Shown here one piece after another: positions 1-9,015 of a stretch of 64,000 bases of DNA. The notes below the pieces were generated by a model. It made no database searches, was not told where the DNA came from, and saw only the letters and a program-made list of their open reading frames with translations. The stretch covers positions 62,001 through 126,000 of the forward strand of contig JAAVJQ010000006.1 of the NCBI GenBank assembly GCA_012038135.1. The letters run 5' to 3'. The position numbers and the translations under genes are program-made. The stretch comes from Salinimicrobium nanhaiense (GTDB lineage Bacteria > Bacteroidota > Bacteroidia > Flavobacteriales > Flavobacteriaceae). How positions within the stretch are numbered: the stretch's first letter is position 1; every line of letters starts with the position of its first letter.

Positions 1-2090
1 TGCGACAGGGATCTTTTTTGATGCTGCAGGCCGCTCCAGGAAGTCTGCAGCTCCAGGCAATCGGTATCTATATCTTTTCCGGTGTACAGTTCGTCCAGTT
101 CTTTTTTGATCTTTTTTCCCTGTACGAGCACCTCTTTGATCTCTTTAAGTAGTGGGAGCCCCGCCAGAATTGCACTCAATTTTATCTTTTCTTTCTCAAA
201 TTCTTCAAGCCACTGCAGCTGCTGTTCATGCCGGTTGATGAAATTCTCCCAGGGTTCTTCGGAAAGATTCACTTCAGAAAATTCCCTGTCAAAAATGCTT
301 TTTTGAGACTGTAATTGCTGTTGCTTTTCCTGCAGGTTTTGCTGAAGCTCCTTTAGTCTTTTCTGATGATGGACAAGAGTTGTTTTATGAGCAGTAATTT
401 GCCTTTCCAGATCATTTAACTCCTTTTGTATCACCGAAAGCTGGTCCTTAAGTTGATCATTTTTTGGAGGTAGGTCTGTGGCAAAAGGATGGTTGGTGCT
501 GCCGCAAAGAGGGCAGGGTTGACCGGCTTTAAGATTATGCCGGTGCTCCTCCAAGCTAGCCTTCAGCATCTCGTTCTCCCTTTGAAGCTGCAGATTTTTA
601 AGCTGTTCTGCAAAAGTTTCAGCTTTAGCACTTTTAAGTTCTATTTGCTTCGGAAGTTCCTTCACTTCGGGAAGTAGAGCCTGTTCCTCCTTTTGCATTA
701 CCGAAATTTCCGCGGAAAGATTTGTGATCCCCACCGATTTCTGCTGAGCCTGCCGTCCCCGTTGGACCAACTGCCTTAGCCTTGCTTTTTCAGCTTCGGG
801 ATGGTCCAGTTGCACATCTTGTAAATTCTCTTTTAATTCCTGAAGTTTATTTTCTCCTGAGGCCTTTAATTCCTGCAACTTTTGCTCATCCAGCTTGGGT
901 TCGCCGTTTAGTTGGAAAGGAACTTCCCGCACTTCCGTATTGAACTGCACCTGAAGGTTTCGGTAACTCCCTGCTTTTTCTTCCCGCTGTTGCTGAAGTT
1001 TTCTAATGCTCTTCGAAAATTCCTGAAGGTGAGATTCTATATTTTCTGTTTGAGGTTCTGTTTTCAGGAAAGTTTTGATCTGTTCCAGGCAGGAATTGAT
1101 CCCCGATGAATTCTCTTTCTCACTTTGCTTATTTTTTTCAATATCGGCAGCCATTCCTTTACAGGCTTCATCAAGAGACTGCCATTTTCTAAGATCATCT
1201 GCAAAGATCTGTACCTGCTCATGCTTTTTTAGCCTCTCTCCATGCTGTAGATCAAATTGCTTCAGGTTTTCAACGGCCTTGGTCTTTGCAGCTTCCTGTT
1301 TTGCTATTTGAGCTGCCTGTTCAGCAATATTCTTTTTAAGAAGGATCTGCCGGTCCAGCTTTTCAATATTTTTTTCCAAAGGCGCACAGGCTTCTGTTTT
1401 TTCCGAAAGAGAGGTGTTTAAGCTGGCGAATTCCTGCTCCTCTAAAAGGTCTTTTTGAAGAATGTTTATTTCCCGTTGGCGTTCTTCTATTTCAGCATTT
1501 ACAGATTTGAATTTTTGAAAAGCTTTTGTTCCGATTTGCCTGTAGATCCCCGTGCCGGTGATCTTTTCTAAAAGTTCTCCCCGTTCATCTTTCCGGGCTT
1601 TGAGGAACTGTGCGAAATCTCCCTGTGCGAGGAGTACAGATTTGATGAACTGGTTATAATTGAGGCCAATCAACTCCTCATTTTTGGATGGTACATCAGA
1701 CTTTTTACAGTCGAGCGGCTTATTGGAAGCCATGTCATAAATGTACATTTCGTAATCGCGCAGGTTTTCATTGCGGTTAGTTGAAATACTCCATTCTGAG
1801 GCATAAATTCCGTCTTTTGTTTCATAGGTTACCCTGGCAGAGGCTTCTTTTTGATTTCGGGTGAGAAGAGCTCCTTTGTTGATGATCTCATTTTTACTGA
1901 TCTTCCCTAATCGCGGCACCATATTGAACAGAGCGAGAGAAATAACATCCAGGATACTGCTTTTTCCGCTTCCCGTGGGTCCTGTAATAGCAAAGAGGGA
2001 GCTAACAGTAAAAGGGGCTTTTGAGAAGTCGATCTTGTGCCTGCCCTTAAGGGAATTTATATTTTCAAATTCTATTTTTAAGATCTTCAT
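1..2090 (-). CDS. sbcC: SbcC exonuclease ATPase subunit (partial, 3' end outside window)
   Basis: This is the large subunit of the SbcCD (Rad50-Mre11 type) nuclease, an SMC-like ATPase that opens and trims hairpins and protein-blocked DNA ends. About 697 residues are visible and the reading frame is still open at the window edge. The start reads MKILKIEFENINSLKG, typical of the family. A Walker A motif GPTGSGKSS lies at residues 37-45. A long Gln/Glu/Lys-rich coiled coil follows, and a zinc hook CPLCG lies at about residues 526-530. The C-terminal half (second coil, signature motif, Walker B) is cut off. The start codon overlaps the sbcD stop (ATGA), so the two genes are translationally coupled. 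Confidence 0.95.
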   Translation of the reverse strand, partial: MKILKIEFENINSLKGRHKIDFSKAPFTVSSLFAITGPTGSGKSSILDVISLALFNMVPRLGKISKNEIINKGALLTRNQKEASARVTYETKDGIYASEWSISTNRNENLRDYEMYIYDMASNKPLDCKKSDVPSKNEELIGLNYNQFIKSVLLAQGDFAQFLKARKDERGELLEKITGTGIYRQIGTKAFQKFKSVNAEIEERQREINILQKDLLEEQEFASLNTSLSEKTEACAPLEKNIEKLDRQILLKKNIAEQAAQIAKQEAAKTKAVENLKQFDLQHGERLKKHEQVQIFADDLRKWQSLDEACKGMAADIEKNKQSEKENSSGINSCLEQIKTFLKTEPQTENIESHLQEFSKSIRKLQQQREEKAGSYRNLQVQFNTEVREVPFQLNGEPKLDEQKLQELKASGENKLQELKENLQDVQLDHPEAEKARLRQLVQRGRQAQQKSVGITNLSAEISVMQKEEQALLPEVKELPKQIELKSAKAETFAEQLKNLQLQRENEMLKASLEEHRHNLKAGQPCPLCGSTNHPFATDLPPKNDQLKDQLSVIQKELNDLERQITAHKTTLVHHQKRLKELQQNLQEKQQQLQSQKSIFDREFSEVNLSEEPWENFINRHEQQLQWLEEFEKEKIKLSAILAGLPLLKEIKEVLVQGKKIKKELDELYTGKDIDTDCLELQTSWSGLQHQKRSLS

Positions 2091-3310
2091 AGCTTCACAT
2101 TTTCATCCCCATGAATTTCCTGTAGCAGCTCTTCAAAAGCCGAAAGAATCTCTCCCCGGGTCTTCTCATCATATTCATGTTTTTCAATAAGCTTTACAAA
2201 AACATCTTTTGGCTCCAGGTCCTGAAGCTGTTGACTGGGTGCAAAGACCTGGGACGCTCCTTTTAGCTGATTCTCAAAATTTGCCCGGTGTTTTACAATT
2301 TTGTAACCCTCTTTTTTAAAGGTTGAAACCAATTCATCTAAAGCAGAAAGTTTTGCAGCGTCGTATTGCTGTTCCCTGAGTTCAACTTCGATTAAACTTT
2401 CGAGCTGCTTCTTTTCCTGCAGTTGTTCCAGTTTAAAACTTAGCTCCTGCAGGTCTCCGCTGATCTTAAGCAAGGACCGGAAAGACGGTACAGGGATACT
2501 CAGCGGCTCCCAACTATTTTCTGTGTCCAGGAGTAGGATTCTCTTTTCATCTTTTCGTTCACTAAAAGAAAGGGGCAGGGGAGATCCGCTGTAAAAAGTG
2601 GGCACTGCTGCCGAAACTCTTTGTGGTTTATGTATATGCCCTAAAGCGATATAGCTGAAGTAGCTGCCAAAGCGGGAAGCTTCAAAGGCAGCAAGGTTTC
2701 CAATCTGAATTTCCCGCTCACTATCTGATGTTTCTATCCCTGCTGTAAAAAGATGCCCCATAGCAACAGCAGGGATCCCGGAATATTTTGAAGCGCAAAT
2801 TTCTGAAGCTTCAAAAAAGATATTTTGAATACCTTTTTTAAGAGCCTCTACACGATCCTCATAATTCTCACCGTCCTCTGCCCGTCGCAGGTCGGCATCC
2901 CGTAGAAAAGGAAGGGCGGCGATCACAAGTTCTGTTTTTCCGGTACTTCCGGTAACAGGAATTACGACACCCTCCAATTTTTCGGGTAATCCCCCAATGA
3001 TATCGATCTCCAGCTCCTTGAGGATCTCTTTTGGGGCATCAAGCATAGCCGGAGAATCGTGATTTCCTCCGGTTAGAATGATCCTGCAGTTGAACTGCTT
3101 CATTTTCACCAGCGCCTTGTAATATTGCCTTCGTGCTTCAGAAGAAGGATTGGCAAGATCAAAAACATCCCCGGAAACGAGCAGGAGATCGACTTTTTCT
3201 GCTTCAATGGTCTTACATAACCAATCGATGAACAGGTCGAAATCTTCAGCAAGTTCGGTTTTGTGCAGCTTCTTGCCTATATGCCAGTCGGCTGTATGCA
3301 GGATCTTCAT
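2087..3310 (-). CDS. sbcD: SbcD exonuclease subunit
   Basis: This is the metallophosphoesterase nuclease subunit of SbcCD (Mre11 homologue), about 407 residues. The start chosen at 3310 gives MKILHTADWHIGKKL, where D-x-H is phosphoesterase motif I. Further motifs are SGDVFD (motif II), GNHD (motif III) and GHIHKPQ near residue 220. A longer frame upstream adds 29 residues without family resemblance and would run through the -7 element, so I reject it. The C-terminal region matches the usual SbcD capping and SbcC-binding part. It is the first gene of the sbcDC operon. Confidence 0.95.
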   Translation of the reverse strand: MKILHTADWHIGKKLHKTELAEDFDLFIDWLCKTIEAEKVDLLLVSGDVFDLANPSSEARRQYYKALVKMKQFNCRIILTGGNHDSPAMLDAPKEILKELEIDIIGGLPEKLEGVVIPVTGSTGKTELVIAALPFLRDADLRRAEDGENYEDRVEALKKGIQNIFFEASEICASKYSGIPAVAMGHLFTAGIETSDSEREIQIGNLAAFEASRFGSYFSYIALGHIHKPQRVSAAVPTFYSGSPLPLSFSERKDEKRILLLDTENSWEPLSIPVPSFRSLLKISGDLQELSFKLEQLQEKKQLESLIEVELREQQYDAAKLSALDELVSTFKKEGYKIVKHRANFENQLKGASQVFAPSQQLQDLEPKDVFVKLIEKHEYDEKTRGEILSAFEELLQEIHGDENVKL

Positions 3311-3361
3311 GAGGTATGATATTTTTGAGCTTCCGAAGGTAAAGGAAACCTTAGTTTTCTG

Positions 3362-3369
3362 CAAAGTTA
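3362..3369 (-). promoter_or_regulatory. Putative -7 element of the sbcDC promoter
   Basis: On the minus strand this reads TAACTTTG, a perfect match to the Bacteroidetes -7 consensus TAnnTTTG, 51 bases before the sbcD start and just downstream of a terminator. I see no well-placed -33 TTG, so the call rests on the -7 box and its position. Confidence 0.45.
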
Positions 3370-3400
3370 GAGAAGCATGCGACAAATGGTGACGCATTAA

Positions 3401-3436
3401 AAAAAAAGCTTCTGAAAAATCTGATTTTTCAGAAGC
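3401..3436 (-). terminator. Intrinsic terminator of the 3470-4747 gene
   Basis: There is a perfect 14-bp inverted repeat (3408-3421 and 3423-3436) followed on the minus strand by seven or more T residues. It sits 34 bases past the stop of the minus-strand gene at 3470 and isolates it from sbcDC. Confidence 0.85.
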
Positions 3437-3469
3437 ATTAATTTCGGAAGGGCTTTTCAGGTATTTGGA

Positions 3470-4747
3470 TTAATTATTCTCCAGTTTACTTCTAATTTTA
3501 TCTATCGCACTTTCTATGGATTCATCTGGTTCTATAATATTATTCTCTCCCCAAAAAGAAAGGTCGGCAAACCCGGAGACGTCGTCATTCATGATGATCC
3601 TTCGGTTAATGTAATTCTCATCCCTACGTGAAATTTCCTCATTATTGACCTGCCAGTTGGTCACTGCAAGTTCACTGTTCACCTTATAGCGGGAGTTGAA
3701 CAACCTGCGTTTCCAGTTGATCACAAATTCTAGCCCGGTGTTTCCATATCCAAAATACCAGCGCCCATCTCTTTCACGGTAAGAAATATCATAGTTTACC
3801 TCAATTGGATACACTTTAGTGCCACCCGGTTTTTTCTTTACAAAAAGATCTGTTGCGGCTTTTCTATTGTCTACGTTCAGGTTGAAGGAAGCTTTTACCA
3901 GGGTAAAACTTTCTGCATCAATGTACAGTTTTCCGAAATACCAGGGAAAATCCTTCTCGAGCTCTTCAAAATTTACCACGTAAAGGTAACGGTCTCCGAT
4001 TCTTGTAGGTTCATCAAAACTGAACTTAAAATTAGAAAGATCCTGCCGGCTAAAGATATGGGTAGGATTTTTCATGATGTCGATGCTCAAGGGGTTGTAC
4101 GGTCCCCCTCTCAGTTTGAGCGCCAGGGTGTCTAACCTGTCATAATCGGCAGTCTTACGTGCTTTTACCAGTGAGATCCTGTCGTCTGAATTTGAGGTGT
4201 AGGATTCCTTGTGGATCTTGACAACAGCTTCACTTAAAGAAACATTCTTACGGCCTCTTTTTATAGATTCCCGATAAAAACCTGTCATAGTGGTAGGTTC
4301 TGTAAAATAATTACTGCCCCGGGTTTCGAGCATATTTCGCACAAGGGCAACGGGATCTGTGTAGCTGAGAATTGCAACCTCCTGCAGTTCTTCCAAAGTT
4401 TCCTGTAGTTCGATCACAACATTGCCTTTTTGAAAAAATGACAAAGGCAATTTCTGACTTCTAAAACCGAGGTGGGAAACAATTACGTTGACATTGTCAT
4501 TGTTGTTGGGGATCTTGAGGGAGAACTCACCGTCGCTGTTGGTCACTGTGGAAACATTGCTGTTCTCAACAGCAAGATATACCGCAGATAAAGGTTCCTG
4601 ATCACGGCTGTTTACCACTTTGCCTTTATATTCAGTAAAGGGAGTTCCCGGAATTTGCTGGAACATTGCTTTACCTTCTGCATAAAAACTACATATGATG
4701 AGCAGGGCCATTATCTTTTTCAGGAATAAATGAAGGGAATTTTTCAT
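3470..4747 (-). CDS. CarboxypepD_reg-like domain exported protein
   Basis: The 425-residue product has an N-terminal hydrophobic segment (about residues 10-26), consistent with a signal peptide. A carboxypeptidase-regulatory-like beta-sandwich follows at about residues 38-115 (GKVVNSRDQEPLSAVYLAV... then TNSDGEFSLKIP). This arrangement is very common at the N-terminus of Bacteroidetes envelope proteins. The remainder (about 120-425) is a conserved uncharacterised region rich in Y/F and charged residues; I cannot assign an activity. It is probably periplasmic or outer-membrane associated. It is monocistronic, with its own strong terminator downstream. Confidence 0.75.
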   Translation of the reverse strand: MKNSLHLFLKKIMALLIICSFYAEGKAMFQQIPGTPFTEYKGKVVNSRDQEPLSAVYLAVENSNVSTVTNSDGEFSLKIPNNNDNVNVIVSHLGFRSQKLPLSFFQKGNVVIELQETLEELQEVAILSYTDPVALVRNMLETRGSNYFTEPTTMTGFYRESIKRGRKNVSLSEAVVKIHKESYTSNSDDRISLVKARKTADYDRLDTLALKLRGGPYNPLSIDIMKNPTHIFSRQDLSNFKFSFDEPTRIGDRYLYVVNFEELEKDFPWYFGKLYIDAESFTLVKASFNLNVDNRKAATDLFVKKKPGGTKVYPIEVNYDISYRERDGRWYFGYGNTGLEFVINWKRRLFNSRYKVNSELAVTNWQVNNEEISRRDENYINRRIIMNDDVSGFADLSFWGENNIIEPDESIESAIDKIRSKLENN

Positions 4748-5365
4748 GGCTCAGGATTTTAAAGATCTATCTCCTAATATACTGAATTTTGGAAATATTT
4801 CACATATGCCTGACGGGTATTTTTCAGGCCGAAGCTCAAAGAAGGCGGTGATGTCCAAAGGGAGTCAATATAAAATTCTTCATTAAAAATGGGGGAATTC
4901 CCCGGGTTTACTTACTGTGGAATTTTCAATGATTTAAGTATCTTTGTAAGATATTGATAATTACATAGTTACAACTATACAGAAAGAAAGAGAGTAAGAT
5001 TACTGGCGTACCTTTTAAAGGGGAAGAAGGCGCGTTATTTCTTCTCTCTTTCATAATTTAACATGGATCCTCTGGAATATAAGATTTCGATCAAACTTTC
5101 ATCTTTAAGCTTTATTCTCTCCTTGGAAACTCTTCTGTTTTCCATCCGGAACTTATTAATATCTCACTAGAAATGTTAGTTAACAATTCATTAACAGCAA
5201 AAAAACCGAGATAGAATTATTTTCACGGCCTGATACTTTTTATATAAGCGCTTTTAATTTATTGGTGTTGTTGTGTACGGGACAGGTTCTGCTGAAAAAC
5301 ATTAAAGAAGTTTTTAAAGTTTTCAGTTTAACGTTTGTTGAGTCATTTACAGCCTTTGACCATGT
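4748..5365. other. Intergenic region with divergent control sequences
   Basis: This 618-base AT-rich gap separates two divergent genes. It holds the candidate promoter at 4939-4946 for the rightward signalling operon. I see no convincing coding frame and no strong hairpin. If that promoter is used, the leader before 5366 would be about 410 bases, which is long. Confidence 0.5.
4939..4946 (+). promoter_or_regulatory. Candidate -7 element TATCTTTG
   Basis: TATCTTTG matches TAnnTTTG. It lies 420 bases upstream of the CheB/CheR-kinase start, and no -33 TTG stands out. It may serve the signalling operon or be coincidental. Confidence 0.3.
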
Positions 5366-8300
5366 ATGAGTAAAAATGTAACTAATTCCCAGGCTCTTCG
5401 ACCCGAACCAACTCAAAATTCATCATTTGCAAGAATAATTGCAATTGGAGCCAGTGCAGGAGGACTTGAAGCACTTAAGGCATTTTTTGAGAATGTGCCT
5501 CAAGGTTCTAAAAGTGCCTACGTTATAATACAACATCTTTCTCCCGATTATAAAAGTATGATGGGAGAATTGTTATCCCGAAGCACCAACCTTCCTATTC
5601 TTGAAGTTGAAAATGGCATGGAGGTGATGCAGGGGCATGTATATTTAATTCCTCCGGTGAGTAACCTGGTCATAAAAAATGACCGCCTTTATCTTTCAGA
5701 CAAACCGCGAAATCAAACCTTAAATCTTCCAATAGATATGTTCTTCGAATCCCTTGCAAGAGAGCATAAGGAAAGAGCTATTGGAGTTATTTTAAGCGGT
5801 ACCGGAAGTGACGGTACCCGTGGTGCCCGTGCCATTAAAGAAAATGACGGAATGGTCATGGTACAGGAGCCAGATGAAGCGCAATTCGACGGGATGCCCC
5901 GTAGTGCCATCAATACCGGTTTAGTAGATTACGTGCTTCCGGTCAAAAAAATGGGGGCAGAGCTTAGTAACTTTATATCTGCACCTGCGATCTTCCATTT
6001 TAAAGATGGAGATGTTGCTTATGACCAGTCGGAATTAATGAAGATCCTTAATTTCATCGATGAACAAACAGGATTGGATTTTAGGGAGTATAAAAGATCC
6101 ACCCTGGCCCGAAGAGTAGCCCGTAGGGTGAGTGTGTGTAAAAGCCGTTCACTTGCAGAATATTACACTTATTTGACGGGTACAGAAGGAGAAGTAGATA
6201 TTCTTTACAGGGAATTCTTAATTGGGGTTACAAAATTCTTTAGAGACAATAAAGTTTGGGAAAAGCTTCGGGAAACTGTAATTCCCCAGATAGTGAGGGA
6301 AAAGAAAGAAGGGGAAGTGATCAAGCTTTGGGATGTTGCCTGTAGTACCGGCGAGGAAGCTTATTCTTTTGCGATGTGTTTTTTCGAGGAAATGGAAAAA
6401 CAGGAAAAGAATCTTGAGCTAAAAATATTCGCTACAGATATTGCACAAAAACATCTGGAAATTGGAGGGTTAGGTAGTTATCCCGAAAGTATTGCGGCAG
6501 ATGTTCCTGCCGATCTTCTTTCAAAATACTTCGCAAGCAAAGCGCACAGCTATGAGGTGATTGAAAAAATGCGACGGGCGGTAATTTTCTCCCGGCACAA
6601 TGTGATCAAGAATCCACCATTTAGCAATATGGATCTTGTTTCCTGCCGTAATCTCCTTATTTATTTTCAGCCTGCGATCCAGGCAAAAGCACTAAGTGTG
6701 CTCCATTATAGCTTGAAACAAAATGGGATTTTGGTTTTAGGCACCAGTGAAACGGTACATCCCCAGCAGAACAATTTTGAGGAAGTTGACCGTAAATGGA
6801 AAATTTACAAGAATATTAAACCCAGTAAAAGATTGGAATCAGGTTTATCTCCTTCTCCCTCAAAACAACATTATGGCCAGCCCCGAAAAGAAAATCAGCC
6901 GAGGCCAATTTTAAAAGCTCCCTCGGTATCTGTTCTCACCAGGCTCACAGGGGATTTCAATGAAACTATTCTGGATCATTTTAATGCAGCCAGTGTTTAT
7001 GTAGATGCAGATTATAATATATTGGAAGCTATTGGAGAATTCAGGAAATATGCTAACCTTCCGGTAAACGGTTTCTCTACCAATCTCCTGGATATGCTGG
7101 ATTCAGATCTAAAATATCTTATCCAGAACAGCCTTAAGAAAGCCAAAAAGCTTCAGGAGAAAATATATTGCAATGATGCTGTTTTTCATCACCAGGGAGA
7201 GAAAAAATCAGTAGATGTTCTCATCAAGCCATTCGTGCAGCAGCATCTGGATTCAGAAACAGGTTTCATGATCACTTTTATTGAGAAGGAACTTAATCTG
7301 AATGAGGTTGAAAAGGTGGATAATCTTACGCTTACCACCAGGACAAAAGAATATGTGTTTAACCTGGAGGAGGAGTTAAAACAAACCAGGGAAGAGCTTC
7401 AAACTTCTTTGGAGGAAATCGAAACCAGTAATGAAGAGTTGCAGGCGGCAAATGAAGAGCTGCTGGCTTCCAATGAAGAATTACAAAGTACAAATGAAGA
7501 ACTTCAAAGTGTAAATGAGGAGATCAATACAGTAAATGCCGAAAATCTTCAAAAAATGGAAGATTTGGCTGCCCTCAATGCAGATGTGAACAACCTGCTT
7601 GAAAGTACTCAGATAGGGACAATCTTCCTGGATGCCTCACTTAGTATCCGCAAATTCACTCCTGCTATTCAAAATCATTTCAGCTTTTTACAAAGCGATC
7701 TGGGCAGACCTATTAGCCATTTTACCGGAAATATCGGAAGAAGCAAACTTGTCGAAAGATGCAAAAAAGTGCTTTCTACCGGTAAGACTCTGGAAAAGGC
7801 TGTTACTTCAAGAGACGGCACTCATTTCCTGCGAAGGATATCTCCTTATGTCAATTCCAGTCAAAAGATCGATGGGGTCGTGATCACCTTTATTGATATT
7901 GAAAACCTTCATAAATCCAAAGAAAAATTACAGGCCAGTGAAAAGCGGTTCAGGAATTTCTATGAGGAAGATCCCGTAATGCATATAAGCGTTAACCCAC
8001 ATAATTACAAGATCATTCATTGTAATAATATGTCGGTTAAGAAGCTTAACTATGACTCGTACGAAGATCTGGTAGGTAAATCTATCTACGATCTTTATGA
8101 GGAAAATGCACAGGTCGAGGCCTTAAAATCTCATAAAATATTTGCCGAAAAAGGTACTTTGGTGAACCTGGAGCAAACCCTGCTTACCCGTACCGGGGAG
8201 CGTTTACCTGTGATCCTTAATGCGATAGCCGAAAAAGATGAAGAACAGAGATTGGTCACTATTCGATACACTTTTGTTGAAATTGGAGCTCAAAAACGTG

Positions 8301-9007
8301 CAGAGAACCAGTTAAAGGAACAGAAAGCAGACCTGGAAAGGGCTAATCGGGACCTCGAGCAATTTGTGTCCATTTGCTCCCATGATCTGCAAGAGCCGCT
8401 GTCAACAATAAAGTTTGGTATTGATATTCTTGGGAAGATGTATTCTTCCAAACTCGACGAAAAAGGCCAGAATTATGTTTCTTATATCAAACAGGCATCT
8501 ACCCGTCTCTCGGAACAGATCAAGGCACTCCTGGAACATTCCAGAATTGGAAGAAGTGGTAATAAGAAACTGGTGAACACCAAAGAAGTTGTAAAGGTGG
8601 TGAACAATGATCTTGGCAAGAGTATTGAAGACAGGAAAGCTAAAATCCATGTTGGAGAACTGCCGGAGATCATGGGTTATGAAGTAGAATTACGACTTCT
8701 GTTCCAGAATCTTATCAGCAACGCAATTAAATATACCCCAAAGGAGAGAAATCCCGAAGTCCGGATCTCGGCATTTAGGGAAGGAGAATTCTGGTTATTC
8801 TCTATAGTAGATAACGGGATGGGAATTGCCAAAGATGACCAGGCAAAGATCTTTACAATTTTTAACCGGGTAAAAAATGACGATGATAAAGGTACCGGGG
8901 TTGGGCTTGCTCATGTAGAGAAGATCGTGCATCTGCATGAAGGAAGCATCTGGGTGGAATCCCAGGAAGGAGTAGGAAGTTCTTTCTACTTTAAACTTAA
9001 AGCATAA
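5366..9007 (+). CDS. CheB-CheR-PAS-histidine kinase fusion
   Basis: This 1213-residue soluble signalling protein has several fused modules. CheB methylesterase spans about residues 22-200, with catalytic Ser30 (GASAGG), His57 (QHLS) and Asp149 (GTGSDGT). CheR methyltransferase spans about 210-485, with a SAM motif at 323 (DVACSTGEEAY) and SCRNLLIYF at 426. A coiled coil of repeated NEELQ-type heptads covers about 660-745 and two PAS-like regions cover about 750-980. The kinase part is a DHp helix with phosphoacceptor His1006 (CSHDLQEPL) and a HATPase domain (NLISNAIKYT, DNGMGI, GTGVGLAH). There is no receiver domain and no membrane segment. No chemoreceptor or cheA/cheW genes are nearby, so a role outside classical chemotaxis is likely. 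It starts the phytochrome operon; the next gene begins 8 bases downstream. Confidence 0.93.
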   Translation: MSKNVTNSQALRPEPTQNSSFARIIAIGASAGGLEALKAFFENVPQGSKSAYVIIQHLSPDYKSMMGELLSRSTNLPILEVENGMEVMQGHVYLIPPVSNLVIKNDRLYLSDKPRNQTLNLPIDMFFESLAREHKERAIGVILSGTGSDGTRGARAIKENDGMVMVQEPDEAQFDGMPRSAINTGLVDYVLPVKKMGAELSNFISAPAIFHFKDGDVAYDQSELMKILNFIDEQTGLDFREYKRSTLARRVARRVSVCKSRSLAEYYTYLTGTEGEVDILYREFLIGVTKFFRDNKVWEKLRETVIPQIVREKKEGEVIKLWDVACSTGEEAYSFAMCFFEEMEKQEKNLELKIFATDIAQKHLEIGGLGSYPESIAADVPADLLSKYFASKAHSYEVIEKMRRAVIFSRHNVIKNPPFSNMDLVSCRNLLIYFQPAIQAKALSVLHYSLKQNGILVLGTSETVHPQQNNFEEVDRKWKIYKNIKPSKRLESGLSPSPSKQHYGQPRKENQPRPILKAPSVSVLTRLTGDFNETILDHFNAASVYVDADYNILEAIGEFRKYANLPVNGFSTNLLDMLDSDLKYLIQNSLKKAKKLQEKIYCNDAVFHHQGEKKSVDVLIKPFVQQHLDSETGFMITFIEKELNLNEVEKVDNLTLTTRTKEYVFNLEEELKQTREELQTSLEEIETSNEELQAANEELLASNEELQSTNEELQSVNEEINTVNAENLQKMEDLAALNADVNNLLESTQIGTIFLDASLSIRKFTPAIQNHFSFLQSDLGRPISHFTGNIGRSKLVERCKKVLSTGKTLEKAVTSRDGTHFLRRISPYVNSSQKIDGVVITFIDIENLHKSKEKLQASEKRFRNFYEEDPVMHISVNPHNYKIIHCNNMSVKKLNYDSYEDLVGKSIYDLYEENAQVEALKSHKIFAEKGTLVNLEQTLLTRTGERLPVILNAIAEKDEEQRLVTIRYTFVEIGAQKRAENQLKEQKADLERANRDLEQFVSICSHDLQEPLSTIKFGIDILGKMYSSKLDEKGQNYVSYIKQASTRLSEQIKALLEHSRIGRSGNKKLVNTKEVVKVVNNDLGKSIEDRKAKIHVGELPEIMGYEVELRLLFQNLISNAIKYTPKERNPEVRISAFREGEFWLFSIVDNGMGIAKDDQAKIFTIFNRVKNDDDKGTGVGLAHVEKIVHLHEGSIWVESQEGVGSSFYFKLKA

Positions 9008-9015
9008 AAAATTAA

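Noticed and set aside
2087..3397. Longer SbcD start with 29 extra residues
   Set aside because: The extension lacks homology and covers the -7 element; the internal MKILHTADWH start is canonical.
5366..9007. A classical chemotaxis operon
   Set aside because: No receptors, cheA, cheW or flagellar genes are present; the fusion sits with a phytochrome system instead.
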